Below are positions 35,581 through 45,119 of a stretch of DNA of 64,000 nt, piece after piece; the stretch's first letter is position 1; every line of letters begins with the position of its first letter. The position numbers and the translations under genes are program-made. This DNA is from Kitagawia praeruptora. Lineage: Eukaryota > Streptophyta > Magnoliopsida > Apiales > Apiaceae. The notes under the pieces were generated by a model. That model was given only the letters and a program-made list of their open reading frames with translations. It had not been told where the DNA came from and did no database searches. Location of the stretch: assembly GCA_037693485.1 (NCBI GenBank), contig CM075344.1, positions 97,995,001-98,059,000 of the forward strand, written 5' to 3'.

Positions 35581-36974
35581 AAAAAATACTCCGGTAAAGG
35601 CGTAATATCCACTTTCTCGATTATAAACTCGCCACCACAAAAAGTATCAAGAGTGTTAGTGGTTGTCTTTATCCTACAGAAAGTCTCCAAACAAGCATCA
35701 GTAAAATAAAATATGTCATTAATAAGCAATAGAGAGAGTGCTTGTGCAGTTTTGGAAAACTTTGTGATAAAACAGCGATAAAATTCAACACCACGAAAAT
35801 ATTGAACTCCCTTGACATAAGGTGGAGGTTCTGGTGGTGGTTTTTCTTCACTCCTCACTTTCACTGGAGTCATTCGGACATCTTGGCTTATCACATCATT
35901 GGCTAATAAGACACTTCCATCTTCTCCCTCTTCTCGAGCTTGAAACGTATGAGCCACTTTGTATGGATCCTCAACCAGAATTTGAGAAATATCATCTTGG
36001 ACAATATTTGTTATCACATCAACCTTGAAATAAGTGTTCTTGAGCAAAGAAGCCTTGTAAGTAGAGGCTAGATCGAGAGCAAATTTATCAATACATGGTA
36101 GCTTAGGCACAGGTTGTGGAAGAGAAACAACAACCATATCTGTATTGCTTTCCTTTGTAGCCTCATCATCAGTCACATTATTCTCGGTAGCAGCAACATC
36201 ATTGATCTCGTCATCGGTGGCATGCTCCTTCTCTTTATCAATGGCCTCATCATCAACATACATGGAGAAACTATCATATTCCTGATCGCTTGTGAGATTG
36301 ATAGCAATCAGGTCCTCTTCGGATCGGATAGATGATGATGGTAAATAGTCGAGCTGCCCTGTAGTAGAAGAGTTAGCCAATTGTACAATTTGAGATTCAA
36401 TCGCCAAACTTTGAGTTTCTAATTCTTTGATCGCCTCGGCTTGTTCTTCAGAACTCTTTAGCAGTTTATTCAAAATATCACACATCTCATTTGTCTGATC
36501 AGCTTGCACATCTACGCTGGGTTGAGAAACATGTAGATCTTCTTGTAGAGGAGGATATTGATATTCTTGCTGTAGCGGCTGCTCATATGACTGATAATAT
36601 TGTTGCTCAAACTGTTGCTGATTATGATATGAAAAATTTTGAGCACCATTGTCCTGGTAGTAGAAATCTGGTTGATTCACGCATTCTTGATCAAAAGTGT
36701 TTGAATACTGATTGTACCCATATCCTTCTTCAAAAGAATTCATTTGTCCCAACTGAGCACTCTGAGAATTATAGAAATTGTAAGAGCATTCAAAACCAAA
36801 GTGACCCTGCACACCACAAATTTGACAGAAGTTGTAAGTTTTAGGGGCCACTTGTGACATTTCATTGATACTCATTGGACGCATAGTGGGCTCTGTAGTC
36901 TTTGACATGGCAATCTCTCGAGTATGTGCCTCTACTAGGGAAGATAAGAGTGCAAAAGTATCAACTTCACCCAT
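35568..36974 (-). CDS. Element E chimeric Gag/Pol-remnant protein
   Basis: This is an intact 468-codon frame starting at the ATG at 36974 (MGEVDTFALL). Near the N-terminus is a zinc knuckle CQICGVQGHFGFEC (C-X2-C-X4-H-X4-C), followed by a Tyr/Gln-rich stretch and a long acidic part (DDEINDVAATENNVTDDEAT). Near the C-terminus FYRCFITKFSKTAQ and DACLETF resemble the connection region between RT and RNase H of Athila pol. The capsid domain that should precede the knuckle is absent; the frame starts about 130 bases from the primer site. It looks like a gag-pol frame with large in-frame deletions. Whether it is made, or useful to the element, is unknown. Confidence 0.7.
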   Translation of the reverse strand: MGEVDTFALLSSLVEAHTREIAMSKTTEPTMRPMSINEMSQVAPKTYNFCQICGVQGHFGFECSYNFYNSQSAQLGQMNSFEEGYGYNQYSNTFDQECVNQPDFYYQDNGAQNFSYHNQQQFEQQYYQSYEQPLQQEYQYPPLQEDLHVSQPSVDVQADQTNEMCDILNKLLKSSEEQAEAIKELETQSLAIESQIVQLANSSTTGQLDYLPSSSIRSEEDLIAINLTSDQEYDSFSMYVDDEAIDKEKEHATDDEINDVAATENNVTDDEATKESNTDMVVVSLPQPVPKLPCIDKFALDLASTYKASLLKNTYFKVDVITNIVQDDISQILVEDPYKVAHTFQAREEGEDGSVLLANDVISQDVRMTPVKVRSEEKPPPEPPPYVKGVQYFRGVEFYRCFITKFSKTAQALSLLLINDIFYFTDACLETFCRIKTTTNTLDTFCGGEFIIEKVDITPLPEYFLRSS

Positions 36975-37102
36975 TGCAAACCTGTAGACACTCAACAAAG
37001 CCAAGAAAACGTAGTAAAATCTGCCTCAATTGGAACAAAGGTTCCAATGAGACAATGGAAACAATATAAACAACTAAATTAAAATCAACAGAAACTTGCT
37101 GT

Positions 37103-37126
37103 CTCCCCGGCAGCGGCGCCAAAAAC
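37103..37126 (-). promoter_or_regulatory. Element E primer-binding site
   Basis: On the - strand this reads TTTTTGGCGCCGCTGCCGGG, the same tRNA-Asp type site as D, adjoining the 5' LTR. Confidence 0.85.
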
Positions 37127-37127
37127 T

Positions 37128-37743
37128 TGATGTGTCAAATTATACCTAACCGCAAGCGCACGGTGTCTATTGCTAGTACAGATGGCAAGCGGGTCGAATC
37201 CACAAGGAGACAGGTTCTACTAATTCCTTTCCAGTTATCGCTAATTGTTTCAAGGGTCAGACGAATATGTGAAATTATTAATTAACTAATTAAACTAAAT
37301 TAACACTAATTAAACAGATGATAAACAAATTATTTAAAACCTAGGGCAATCAGGTCCACCATGCTTACACAATTGGCTCTTCCAGTTGGATTTTGCTCCT
37401 CTGTTTCTGGGCTCTTCCAGTTGGATTTTGCTTATTGGACCACCTCTGAATTAAAGATAATTCCACAAGCTTCGCGTGGACAGTAAGATCGTCAAATTCT
37501 GACTTCTGGAACTCAAGATATGGCCAAAACAGTGTAGCACAGCCCATGTAGCCCAATATTACGAATTTTCTCCTATTTTATCTCCAAAATAGCTCTTTTT
37601 GCTCCAAATCCTTCTAAGTTATGAATTCTTTATTTCCTACAATAAAACAATCAAATCTATTAAATAAAAATCCAAATCAATGCAAAACACAATAAATATG
37701 AGAATAAAATCATCTAAAATATATATAAAAATATACTCTATCA
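37128..37743 (-). repeat. Element E right (5') LTR, 616 bp, internally deleted
   Basis: It begins and ends like the left LTR but lacks about 770 bp. The junction near 37374-37432 carries a tandem duplication of about 35 bp. The TATA-like block is lost, so this 5' LTR probably cannot start transcription. Confidence 0.92.
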
Positions 37744-37748
37744 TCTAA

Positions 37749-38131
37749 GAAAGGAGAGGTTTCATGACATGAGGAAAAATAAGTTAATGCTTAGAGCTGA
37801 TGGACCTTTCAAGGTAATAGAGAGATACGGAGATCGTGCCTACAAAATTGAGCTCCCTGATTCGTATGGAGGAGTAAGTTCTACATTCAATGTTGGTGAT
37901 TTAGCTCCGTACATCGATGATGCGAATTTGAGGACAAATTCTTTTCAAGAAGGGGAGAATGATGAGTCTCTTAAAAGAACAAGGTCTGGGAGTGTTTACG
38001 TGACCACGGTGCTTGATCTTGTGCCATCGTATGAGCCTGTGGAGATCATGATTGATGCTTTAGGATTTGAAGTTGATTCTGGTGGGAAGTCATATTCTAT
38101 TTCTTGTGTCGTGTGGGACGATACAGAATAG
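37749..38131 (+). pseudogene. pol: Element A integrase C-terminal domain
   Basis: The frame continues from 31174 without shift once E and one TCTAA copy are removed. It reads MRKNKLMLRADGPFKVIERYGD, IELPDSYGGVSSTFNVGDLAPY and LRTNSFQEG, the usual C-terminal integrase module of this clade. A further tail of about 60 residues (from KRTRSGSVYV to WDDTE) ends in TAG at 38131. CRM elements carry a targeting motif in this tail instead of a standard chromodomain; that identity here is inference. Confidence 0.88.
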
Positions 38132-38222
38132 AATTGTTACTTATTATATAATTATATAATTATATTTGGCTTGCAAGTTTTTACCTTTCACTTGAAAGGA
38201 TTTTTCTTGCTTTAAACACTTA

Positions 38223-38554
38223 GGCGATGTTCACTTGGGTTGAATGGAATGAGGGGAGAATGGAATGAAATTTATAATATTATTTGGGGAAGATTGGGGA
38301 AAGTGTTTATAAATTTCATTCCTTGCTTCATTCCTCTCCAAATAATTTGAACTAGAATTCTAACCCACATGTTTTGGAAGGAATGCTCCATTCCCAATCT
38401 TCAGATCATTTTCCTTGCAATCTTCATCATAAAAAACTTCTTCTCCCTCATATTTGTTCATTATTTCCCCCAACATCCCCCTTTCTTCATAAATTTTGTT
38501 TACAATTTTCATTCCATTCCTACCCCTTTCCATTCTTTCCAAGTGAACACACCC
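38223..38554. mobile_element. Tourist-like MITE (PIF/Harbinger group)
   Basis: The ends are inverted: GGCGATGTTCACTTGG on the left and, read from the right end, GGGTGTGTTCACTTGG, continuing imperfectly through GAATGGAA text. The 3-bp duplication TTA lies at 38220-38222 and 38555-38557. It is 332 bp long with no transposase. This fits a non-autonomous PIF/Harbinger element. Confidence 0.85.
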
Positions 38555-38557
38555 TTA

Positions 38558-38800
38558 GGATTTTATTTTATTATTCAAGTTGGATCAGGTTTTGATGGGT
38601 TTCCTAGTTGGGTTCAGGTATTAGCTAAATTCCTAGCTGATATTGAACTTATTTTAGATTCCTATCTGAATAAGGGTTGAATAAGGTTATTTATGTTGCC
38701 TACAAATACTCTTGTCTTGTAATATTTTGGGGGACGATTTTGGTAATAAGATTTTGGCTATTTGATAGCTTTGAGAATTGAATTCAGGAGTGAATTCAGA
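38558..38800 (+). repeat. Possible part of element A's 3' LTR
   Basis: The stretch after the MITE has a possible TATA-like site and polyadenylation-type text (near 38690-38760). It lies where A's 3' LTR is expected. Neither end can be fixed because A's 5' LTR is outside the window. Confidence 0.3.
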
Positions 38801-38872
38801 GTTTGAGTTTTGTTTCTCCATTCGGAGATTCAGAGTTAGAGTTTTGTTTCTCCATCTTTGGAGATTCAGAGT
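38798..38872. repeat. Short tandem duplication, about 36 bp, two copies
   Basis: Text around GAGTTTTGTTTCTCCAT and GGAGATTCAGAGTT occurs twice in a row with small differences. On the - strand it would give a repeated NSESP motif at the end of the unknown frame. Confidence 0.6.
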
Positions 38873-41800
38873 TTACTTTATATCTATCGTTATTACATAT
38901 TATCATAAACACATCACGTTCCATATCAATGTACCCTTGAATCACTCGAGAAGGAAATACTTTAGCATCTTTCAGATCAAACCAAGTTTCAAAATCATAC
39001 GTGAATGTTCAGAACTTCAGAATTCCTTAGATGATCTTGAATCTCCTTCCAGGAAAAGCGTTTAGAGATGTTCTTCTCTTTCTGTCTAGCTTTGGATCTT
39101 CATCTCTCCTTTGATCAATGATTACCTCTAGTTCCCAAGCAACTAGCATTTCGAGCTTATGACATGATCCAACAACTTTCCAGTAGAGATCCTTCAGTAC
39201 ACTGGTCCTCAATTTGTGAAAACTATCAACATACATTTTTTCCTTTTCATCTTTAATTCTGAGAGGATTGTCCAGTACATAGGGCTGATAACCTGCTTTC
39301 TCACTGAATAGCTTGTTGATTTCTTATAGCTTTCCTTCAGTTGAGCTTCTAGGTCTTCAGCACTTTGTTTGGTAGGTTTGGTAGGTTGGGATGATTTAGC
39401 TCTAGTAGCCTGAAATGCTTGTTCTGCCTCATATTTAGCCATGACAGCCTTTGTAAAAGGGCGATGTGCTTCTATAAGGTCCACATCAGGCATTGGCTCA
39501 CCATCTGAGCTAACTTCCAGGTCTGCATCATCATGTGCTCTCCAATCACCATACTTCTCATGAAATTCAGCATATCTTTTAGCATAGTATTCTTTGACAT
39601 GCTCTAAGATACTGCTGGAAACATCTTGGTCTGTTTCTATGAGAGTGATCATCCTTTCTAGAACGAAGAAATCAATTCTTCTCCTTACCTTTACAGATTT
39701 GAACGAAATGTCATATCTGCCTACCACATTTGAAACTATCTCCATAGTGAAGTCTGGTTCTACAGTTATGACTATAGTTCCACAGTCTTTAAGAACATAC
39801 TTGGATACACCATTACTGACTGGGTCCAGCTCCACTGAGACAGATGTAATGCTCCCATCAATTGAATTTTTCAACAGTTCAAAACTATTTACATTTCTCT
39901 TATCAATGGGCTTCTCTGTCAAAACTGCTCCATGTTTCTTTTTCTTTGCTGCTGCAACTGTCTTCCCTTTTATTTTGGTTGTATGCCAGGCTTGTGCTCT
40001 AGTCTTAGTTCTGTTAGACGTGAAGTTCTTAACAAGCCTTCGTACTTTGATAGTTTCTTCAAGTTGACTCTTGACAACACCTTTCATGACAGCATCTTTG
40101 ACAGCTTCTTTGTCTTGGCTTTCGATAGTGTCCTTTTTGACAGCATCTCTCACATGAGTGTCTCTAGCCATTTTGACAGTATCCTTGTTAACAGTATCTT
40201 TCTCCAGATCAAAGCATTCGACAACAAGTCTCAAGATACTTACCTCCAAGGCTTCAACAATCTCTAACTCCCCTTCATCATTGATAGCATCCTTCTTTTC
40301 AGTACTGCGAGTTTCTTGCTCTTCTTGGGTAGTATCCTTCTGAGTTTGTGCTTCAACATTCCCAGAGGCTTCTCTTCCAGAACTCCTGATTTTTCCAGGT
40401 CCACCATTTCGTCCAGTGTCATCCTCATCATGATCCAATGTATCATCATAGGTGCAGCTTCCTCCTATTTTAGCATTAGCACCAAAGATCAGCTTCTTTA
40501 TGATTGAGCTAATATCCTCATCTATTTTTGCCAATAGCCTGTGAATATCCTTGACAGCTTTAACCTTGTCACTGGTGATACTGGATTTGAGAATTTTCTT
40601 CAGCACTGTCATGATTGACTCAGTGCTTAGTCCTGAAAATTTATCCAATGGTAGGGAATCCAACCTTCTTGCTCCTGTCTTTGTGATCCTTCTGAAGCAC
40701 ACACCATAAGGATTGTGAATCACCTCAAGGAGTTTGTCTTCAACCATCCTTTTAATTTGTGCTAACAGACTATCATTGAAGGTTATTGAATTCCTTACTA
40801 CCAATGTTCCAAGGACTTGGAGTACTGTAGCCTGCAAACTTTGTAAAAGTTGCATTGTGATGAATATGGTCAATCCGGTCTTTAGATAAACTTGAACAAC
40901 CCATCTTTTCTCCAAGTTAACTCTCACAGAGATACTTATTATTTTGCTTTTCAGTGTTGATGCCAATTTTGTAAAAGCTCCCCCTGCTTCACTAATTGTT
41001 TCATCCATCAACTTATTGAAATCTTCATCTTTGTTGTTCAAAGTACACTCCATGTGGTCAACCGTCATCAGTTCTGCATCTTCAGGGGCATATTCACTTC
41101 CATCTAACCAGATAGTTCCAGTAGCTGAGTTCACATACTCAAGCATTTTGCTTTTGCCTTTACCTAGAGCATTTTGTTTTTCTTTTTCTCTCCATTCCTT
41201 CTACAACTGCTGGAATGGAGCTTCAATTTCTTTAGGATTTGGCTCATTGATTTTTAGTGGTGGCAATACTGTTCTTTAAGACTTTTGAGTCTCCTTTAAT
41301 TGCTCTAACACTTCTTTAGTTAACAAAACTGCCTCACTATCTATCTCTCCTTCAATCAAATCACCAACTCCAGCTGACTTTAGTTCTTCACCAAAGTTTC
41401 TTTCTTCTACTTCTTGCTCCTCCTCACTTCCACCTTCATCTTCACCACCTTCCACTTGCTCCCCCTCACTTCTTGACTCCCTCTCACCTGCAGCTCCACT
41501 TTGTTTCTCCTTCTCTACTAGTTTTGCTTTATTCTGATCATCTACCACTTTTTCCTTATTCTGATCTACTACCACTCTCTCCCCCTTAGTTGAGTTGGCA
41601 ACACCAAGGGTAACAGAGAATGACAGAAGAGTCTGTTGAATCTCAGCAGAACCAGCAGCTACCATAGTGGACAGAGCATCAAGTTTAGCTTCCATGGATG
41701 CACATCTACCCTCAAGGGATTTCAACCTTGATTCAGCTTGTTTAGAAGGACCACCAGATCTCAACCTTTTTGATGACAAAGGAAGTGATTGGAGCAAGGA

Positions 41801-42425
41801 GGCTGTAGGGTTTCTCACACACTCTTTGTTTTTCTGAGTGATCTCATCACTCCTCACAGAATGACTCTCAAGGCCTAGTGCCTTTGTGTGTGGGGTTCCC
41901 TCAATTTCACTCTGGACATGCTCAAGTCCCTCACCTTTTGCCAGCTCGTTTGGCTGCCTCTCATTTTTATGCTCACCTCTCTTTTCTTTTATCTCTCTTT
42001 TTCTTTTCTCTCCCTCACTCAGCCTAGATGCATGGGTATGAGTAGTACTTACATGCATTTTAGTTGAAGAAGTAGAAAGTTTAGATTGTACCTTTATAGC
42101 AGAGATAGTTATTTGATCATCTTCAGAAGCATCTTCAACAGTTACTGAATCTTGATCAAGCTGTGTAGAGGTGACATCATCTTTACCCAAAATGTTACTA
42201 TCCACAGGTGGTTTGACAGCAACATTTGTGGTGTCTTTGACAGCAGCTGAGGCTGTGACAGTAACTTTCTTAAGGTCAGTTACTTTTTGGAGTTCGATCA
42301 AGATGTTGGCTGTTTCATTTTCTGGCAGATTACCACCTTGATCTAGCTCAGTGTTTGAAGGAGTGGTATCCATTTCACTTTGAGAAATGGGTTTTTGTGG
42401 ACCACTTTATGGAGGCTCATCCATG
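38800..42425 (-). pseudogene. Long unrecognised reading frame, broken; possibly an extra ORF of a mobile element
   Basis: One frame runs from an ATG near 42425 to 39209 with stops near 42408, 41276 and 41200. It continues after a one-base shift in an A-run near 39236 with DSFHKLRTSVLKDLYWKVVG, and then past two more stops to about 38800. In all about 1,200 codons are nearly open. The N-terminal third is polar and acidic (GEDEGGSEEEQEVEERNFGE) with a Lys/Glu-rich middle. The central part has Lys-Asp-Thr/Ala-Val repeats. Later parts have globular character (SFKSVKVRRRIDFFVLERMI). I do not recognise the family. Long extra frames are known from some giant plant retrotransposons, but no LTR pair shows that here. 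Confidence 0.5.
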
Positions 42426-42440
42426 ACTTGAGATGAATGA

Positions 42441-43318
42441 TGTAACACCCCCAGATCCGGGGTCAGGGATTTGGTCGTTACGGTCTCAATTTCAATCAAC
42501 AAAACCAACATAAATTAAATTACAACCTTGTGACCCAAAACAACAACATAACACACCCGTTATAGTCCCAGAGATGAAATCAGAGTAATTACCCAATATT
42601 ATTGATCGAAAGATTTAGTTCTTACAACCCAAAAGGTTTACAATTAACCATTACATGCTCTTTGCCATCCATTTGTATATGCCATATGATAAATACATTT
42701 GATACTCAAATGCTAACAACTAGCCTACCAGTAGCTGCCTCTTCAGCAATGGTAGCTATGACCTCAGCGGTTATTCCTCTGACGGCTGTCACCTGCTTAC
42801 GCTGAGTGCGTCTTGCGCGGCCATCTGATCTAGCTGTTGTTGTGATATAGATAAATAAAGCAAGGGTGAGCAATAGCCCACCTAAAAGAATATAACTGAA
42901 TAGTAATAATATATAACAGTTCAAAATATCTTTGATACCATATGCCATGCATTGATGAACGTAGTACCAATATAAGGTATAAGATGAAGTTACAAGGTAA
43001 CTCAAAATATAATTGTTCCGTGGAAATATCTGCTATGTCAAAAATAAGCAAGATATTATCAAATTTTCATAATAGAGGAACTTGTAGGAAGAATATTGCA
43101 ATTCCAGTTCAAACACTTTTCAACCCTGCCAACAATGATATTATCAATCGCATGTCATGCTCCCCATCATTTGTTCTCTACATGTAGAAGGAAGCACCGA
43201 CGGATCGCCCGCCCTCTGGAACCCCCCGGCCAACGGTTGGGCCATTGCTAGACTAGCGCCACTCGGCCACTTACGCGTCTCCTAGTTCGAATACACTATG
43301 CCATAGATGACTTTACAC
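42441..43318 (-). repeat. LTR fragment of a Tekay-like element (one end only)
   Basis: It starts TGTAACACCCCCAGATCCGG, closely like the start of the LTRs of B and F (TGTGACAGCC and TGTGACGCCC). It contains a GC-rich block near 43195-43290. No matching end, primer site or partner follows, so it is truncated near 43318. It lies just upstream of the unknown frame. Confidence 0.6.
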
Positions 43319-43440
43319 AACACTTTTGCAAGGTGTTGCCGTCTGAAAAAGTGATGTCGTAGCTATTTTCATCCTTACCTATTACAACACCAAGTATTTG
43401 TGTTAGCGTAGACAAGAAAAGTGTTGGCGTAGATGTTTTA
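43319..43440. repeat. CACTA-like subterminal repeats (fragment)
   Basis: Several related words (AACACTTTTGCAAGGTGTTG, GTGTTAGCGTAGAC, GTGTTGGCGTAGA) occur within 120 bp, some inverted. This resembles the subterminal region of plant CACTA transposons. No CACTA terminus or TSD was found. Confidence 0.4.
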
Positions 43441-43891
43441 TAATGTATTACACTATCATGTATTTATTTTTCTTTTTTATTTTATATTATAATGCTGATT
43501 GGACAATGGTGACTGTGCACCGACGTGGTAATGGGCCCCACTACCGACAAGACTTTGCTGATGTGGCATGCTGGAGTGGCAGTGGACCCTACCCTGCTTA
43601 CATGGCATGCTGACATGGCAGGTGGGTGGGGGACCCCCTACTGACATGGCAACTTATGTGGCCCTGGGTACCACCCCTTGCTGACGTGGTAGCTGATGTG
43701 GTAGTGGGTCCCGCAAAGCTAATTTTTTATTTTTTTTAAAAAATTAAAAACAATTCACACAATAAATAACATTTTATATAAAAATAATAAAAAATAAAGA
43801 AATTGTATAGTAATGTATTTTTCAATAATTTTAAAATTGATAAATTTAAAACTTTTACGTTTTTTAATTAAGAAATTATATATATATATAT
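43441..43891. other. Non-coding stretch with degenerate TGACGTGGCA repeats
   Basis: No gene is seen. From about 43500 to 43720 the words TGACGTGG, TGATGTGG and GACATGGCA recur every 15-40 bases. After it comes AT-rich text (AATTCACACAATAAATAACA near 43752) that recurs at about 44304. Confidence 0.6.
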
Positions 43892-44239
43892 AGGCCTTTG
43901 CTCCATACAGAACACTCTTATATAATAAACAATAAAGTACACCTTAGATCTATTAGATCCTTTGGCCCCGCCAGGGGCACCCAATACAAAAAGTTGTTAT
44001 TTTTTTACCCTCTATCAAGCCAGCAAAAAAAAAATTAAAAGTTTACTGTTCATGATGACGTCATCAGCATGAACAGTAGCTTTTTTAATTTTTTAATATT
44101 TTTTTTTGAGATGATGGATGGATAGAAGGTAAAAAAATAAGAATTTTTTGTATTGGGTGGCCCCGCCAGGGGCATTGGATCTATTAGATCTAAGGTGTTT
44201 TTTATTGTTTGTGATATAAGGTGTTTATTATGGAGTCCA

Positions 44240-44244
<5 letters not shown>
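43892..44244. mobile_element. Foldback MITE, 353 bp
   Basis: The whole unit is an imperfect inverted repeat. The left end AGGCCTTTGCTCCATA mirrors the right end TATGGAGTCCAACCCT. Both arms contain the block GGCCCCGCCAGGGGC and a GATCTATTAGATC palindrome. The centre is CTGTTCATG and CATGAACAG around ATGACGTCAT. It sits in (TA)n, so the target duplication cannot be read. Superfamily is uncertain; the long arms would suit a Mutator-type element. Confidence 0.75.

Positions 44245-44294
<50 letters not shown>
44245..44294. repeat. (TA)n microsatellite
   Basis: An uninterrupted TA run directly follows the foldback element. Confidence 0.95.
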
Positions 44295-44300
<6 letters not shown>

Positions 44301-45119
44301 TAATTCACACAATAAATAACACTTTACATAAAACGTTAAAAAATTGTGAAATGAATTTATTTATTATATCGAAAACATTAAATTATGAAAATATACCAAA
44401 TATACTAAGTTTTCGAGTTTGTTTTGCAAAAATACTATCTTTTTAAATTTATTGCAAATGTACTATCTCAATTGCAAATATACTATCTTAATTATTTTAT
44501 ACTATTATGTATTTATATTTTTTCATTTTAGTTTATTTAAAAAATAAAAAAAATTGGATGAATGGTACCCGCTGACGTGGCATGCCACATCATCACCTAC
44601 CACATGGCATGCCACGTGGTACTCCCACATTAGCAGGTGGTCCCCACTTTGCTGACATGACAGTGCCACGTGGCATGTCACGTCAGTCGATTGGTCATGA
44701 TGTGTGGCTACTGATGTGGAAGTAGGCCCCGCAGGATAATTATTTTTTTATTTTTTTAAAAAATTATTTAAAATTATTATTTTTGTAATAAAAAATATTT
44801 TTTTACAATTAAGATAGTAAATTTGTAAATAACTTTTTTTTAACAAAAGTAAAATTGCAATAAATTAAATTTTTACATATATTTATCAAAAAAACTCTTA
44901 AATTAAATAGGAATGAAAATGATGAATTTTTTTGAATAATTTGAAATTGAAATATTTTGTAAAAAAAAAGTTTTCAAAAATAAAATAAATACAAAACTTG
45001 CGTAAAAAAAGAAAGAAAAAGATAGCAATGAAATTTGATGAGAGGCAATTTCTACCGCCTAAATTTTTGACAATTACGGTATTGTCTAAGTCAAAGGGTC
45101 AAAACATATTGCAATCAGG
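44295..45119. other. AT-rich non-coding stretch with a second TGACGTGGCA repeat cluster
   Basis: No gene is seen. At about 44568-44725 words such as GACGTGGCATGCCAC occur in both orientations, like those at 43500-43720. The flanking AATTCACACAATAAATAACA text also repeats. This looks like the two sides of one repeat element split by the foldback MITE and its TA run. Confidence 0.5.

Larger units (their letters stand above)
31180..37743 (-). mobile_element. Element E: non-autonomous Athila-like element inserted in A's integrase
   Basis: LTRs lie at 31180-32539 and 37128-37743, starting TGATGTGTCAAATT and ending ACTCTATCA. The duplication TCTAA lies at 31175-31179 and 37744-37748. The primer site matches that of D. 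E carries one long frame that joins a gag zinc knuckle to an RT remnant and has no capsid, protease core, RT or integrase. The non-coding half (32540-35530) mirrors that of D. The shared LTR parts differ at very few positions, so E is young. Its 5' LTR has a large deletion. Confidence 0.92.
1..38131 (+). mobile_element. Element A: CRM-like Ty3/gypsy chromovirus, interrupted by B and E; 5' end outside window
   Basis: The coding order gag, protease, RT, RNase H, integrase on the + strand marks a Ty3/gypsy element. The pieces are 1-227, 27720-31174 and 37749-38131, separated by elements B and E. The RT text around LDDMLDELHG and the integrase tail with LRTNSFQEG resemble CRM/Galadriel chromoviruses; the choice of CRM is inference. 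The 5' LTR and start of gag lie before the window. The 3' LTR should follow 38131 but cannot be bounded without its partner. Pol carries three in-frame stops (near 29614, 30441 and 31104) and gag-pol is broken by one frameshift near 28606, so A is dead. Confidence 0.85.

Noticed and set aside
1..38131. Integrated pararetrovirus (Caulimoviridae)
   Set aside because: Every RT found is accompanied by an integrase, LTRs or a retrotransposon domain order. No movement-protein or coat-type region was seen.
44245..44294. Functional cruciform or terminator at the TA run
   Set aside because: Any TA run is self-complementary. Nothing shows more than a microsatellite.
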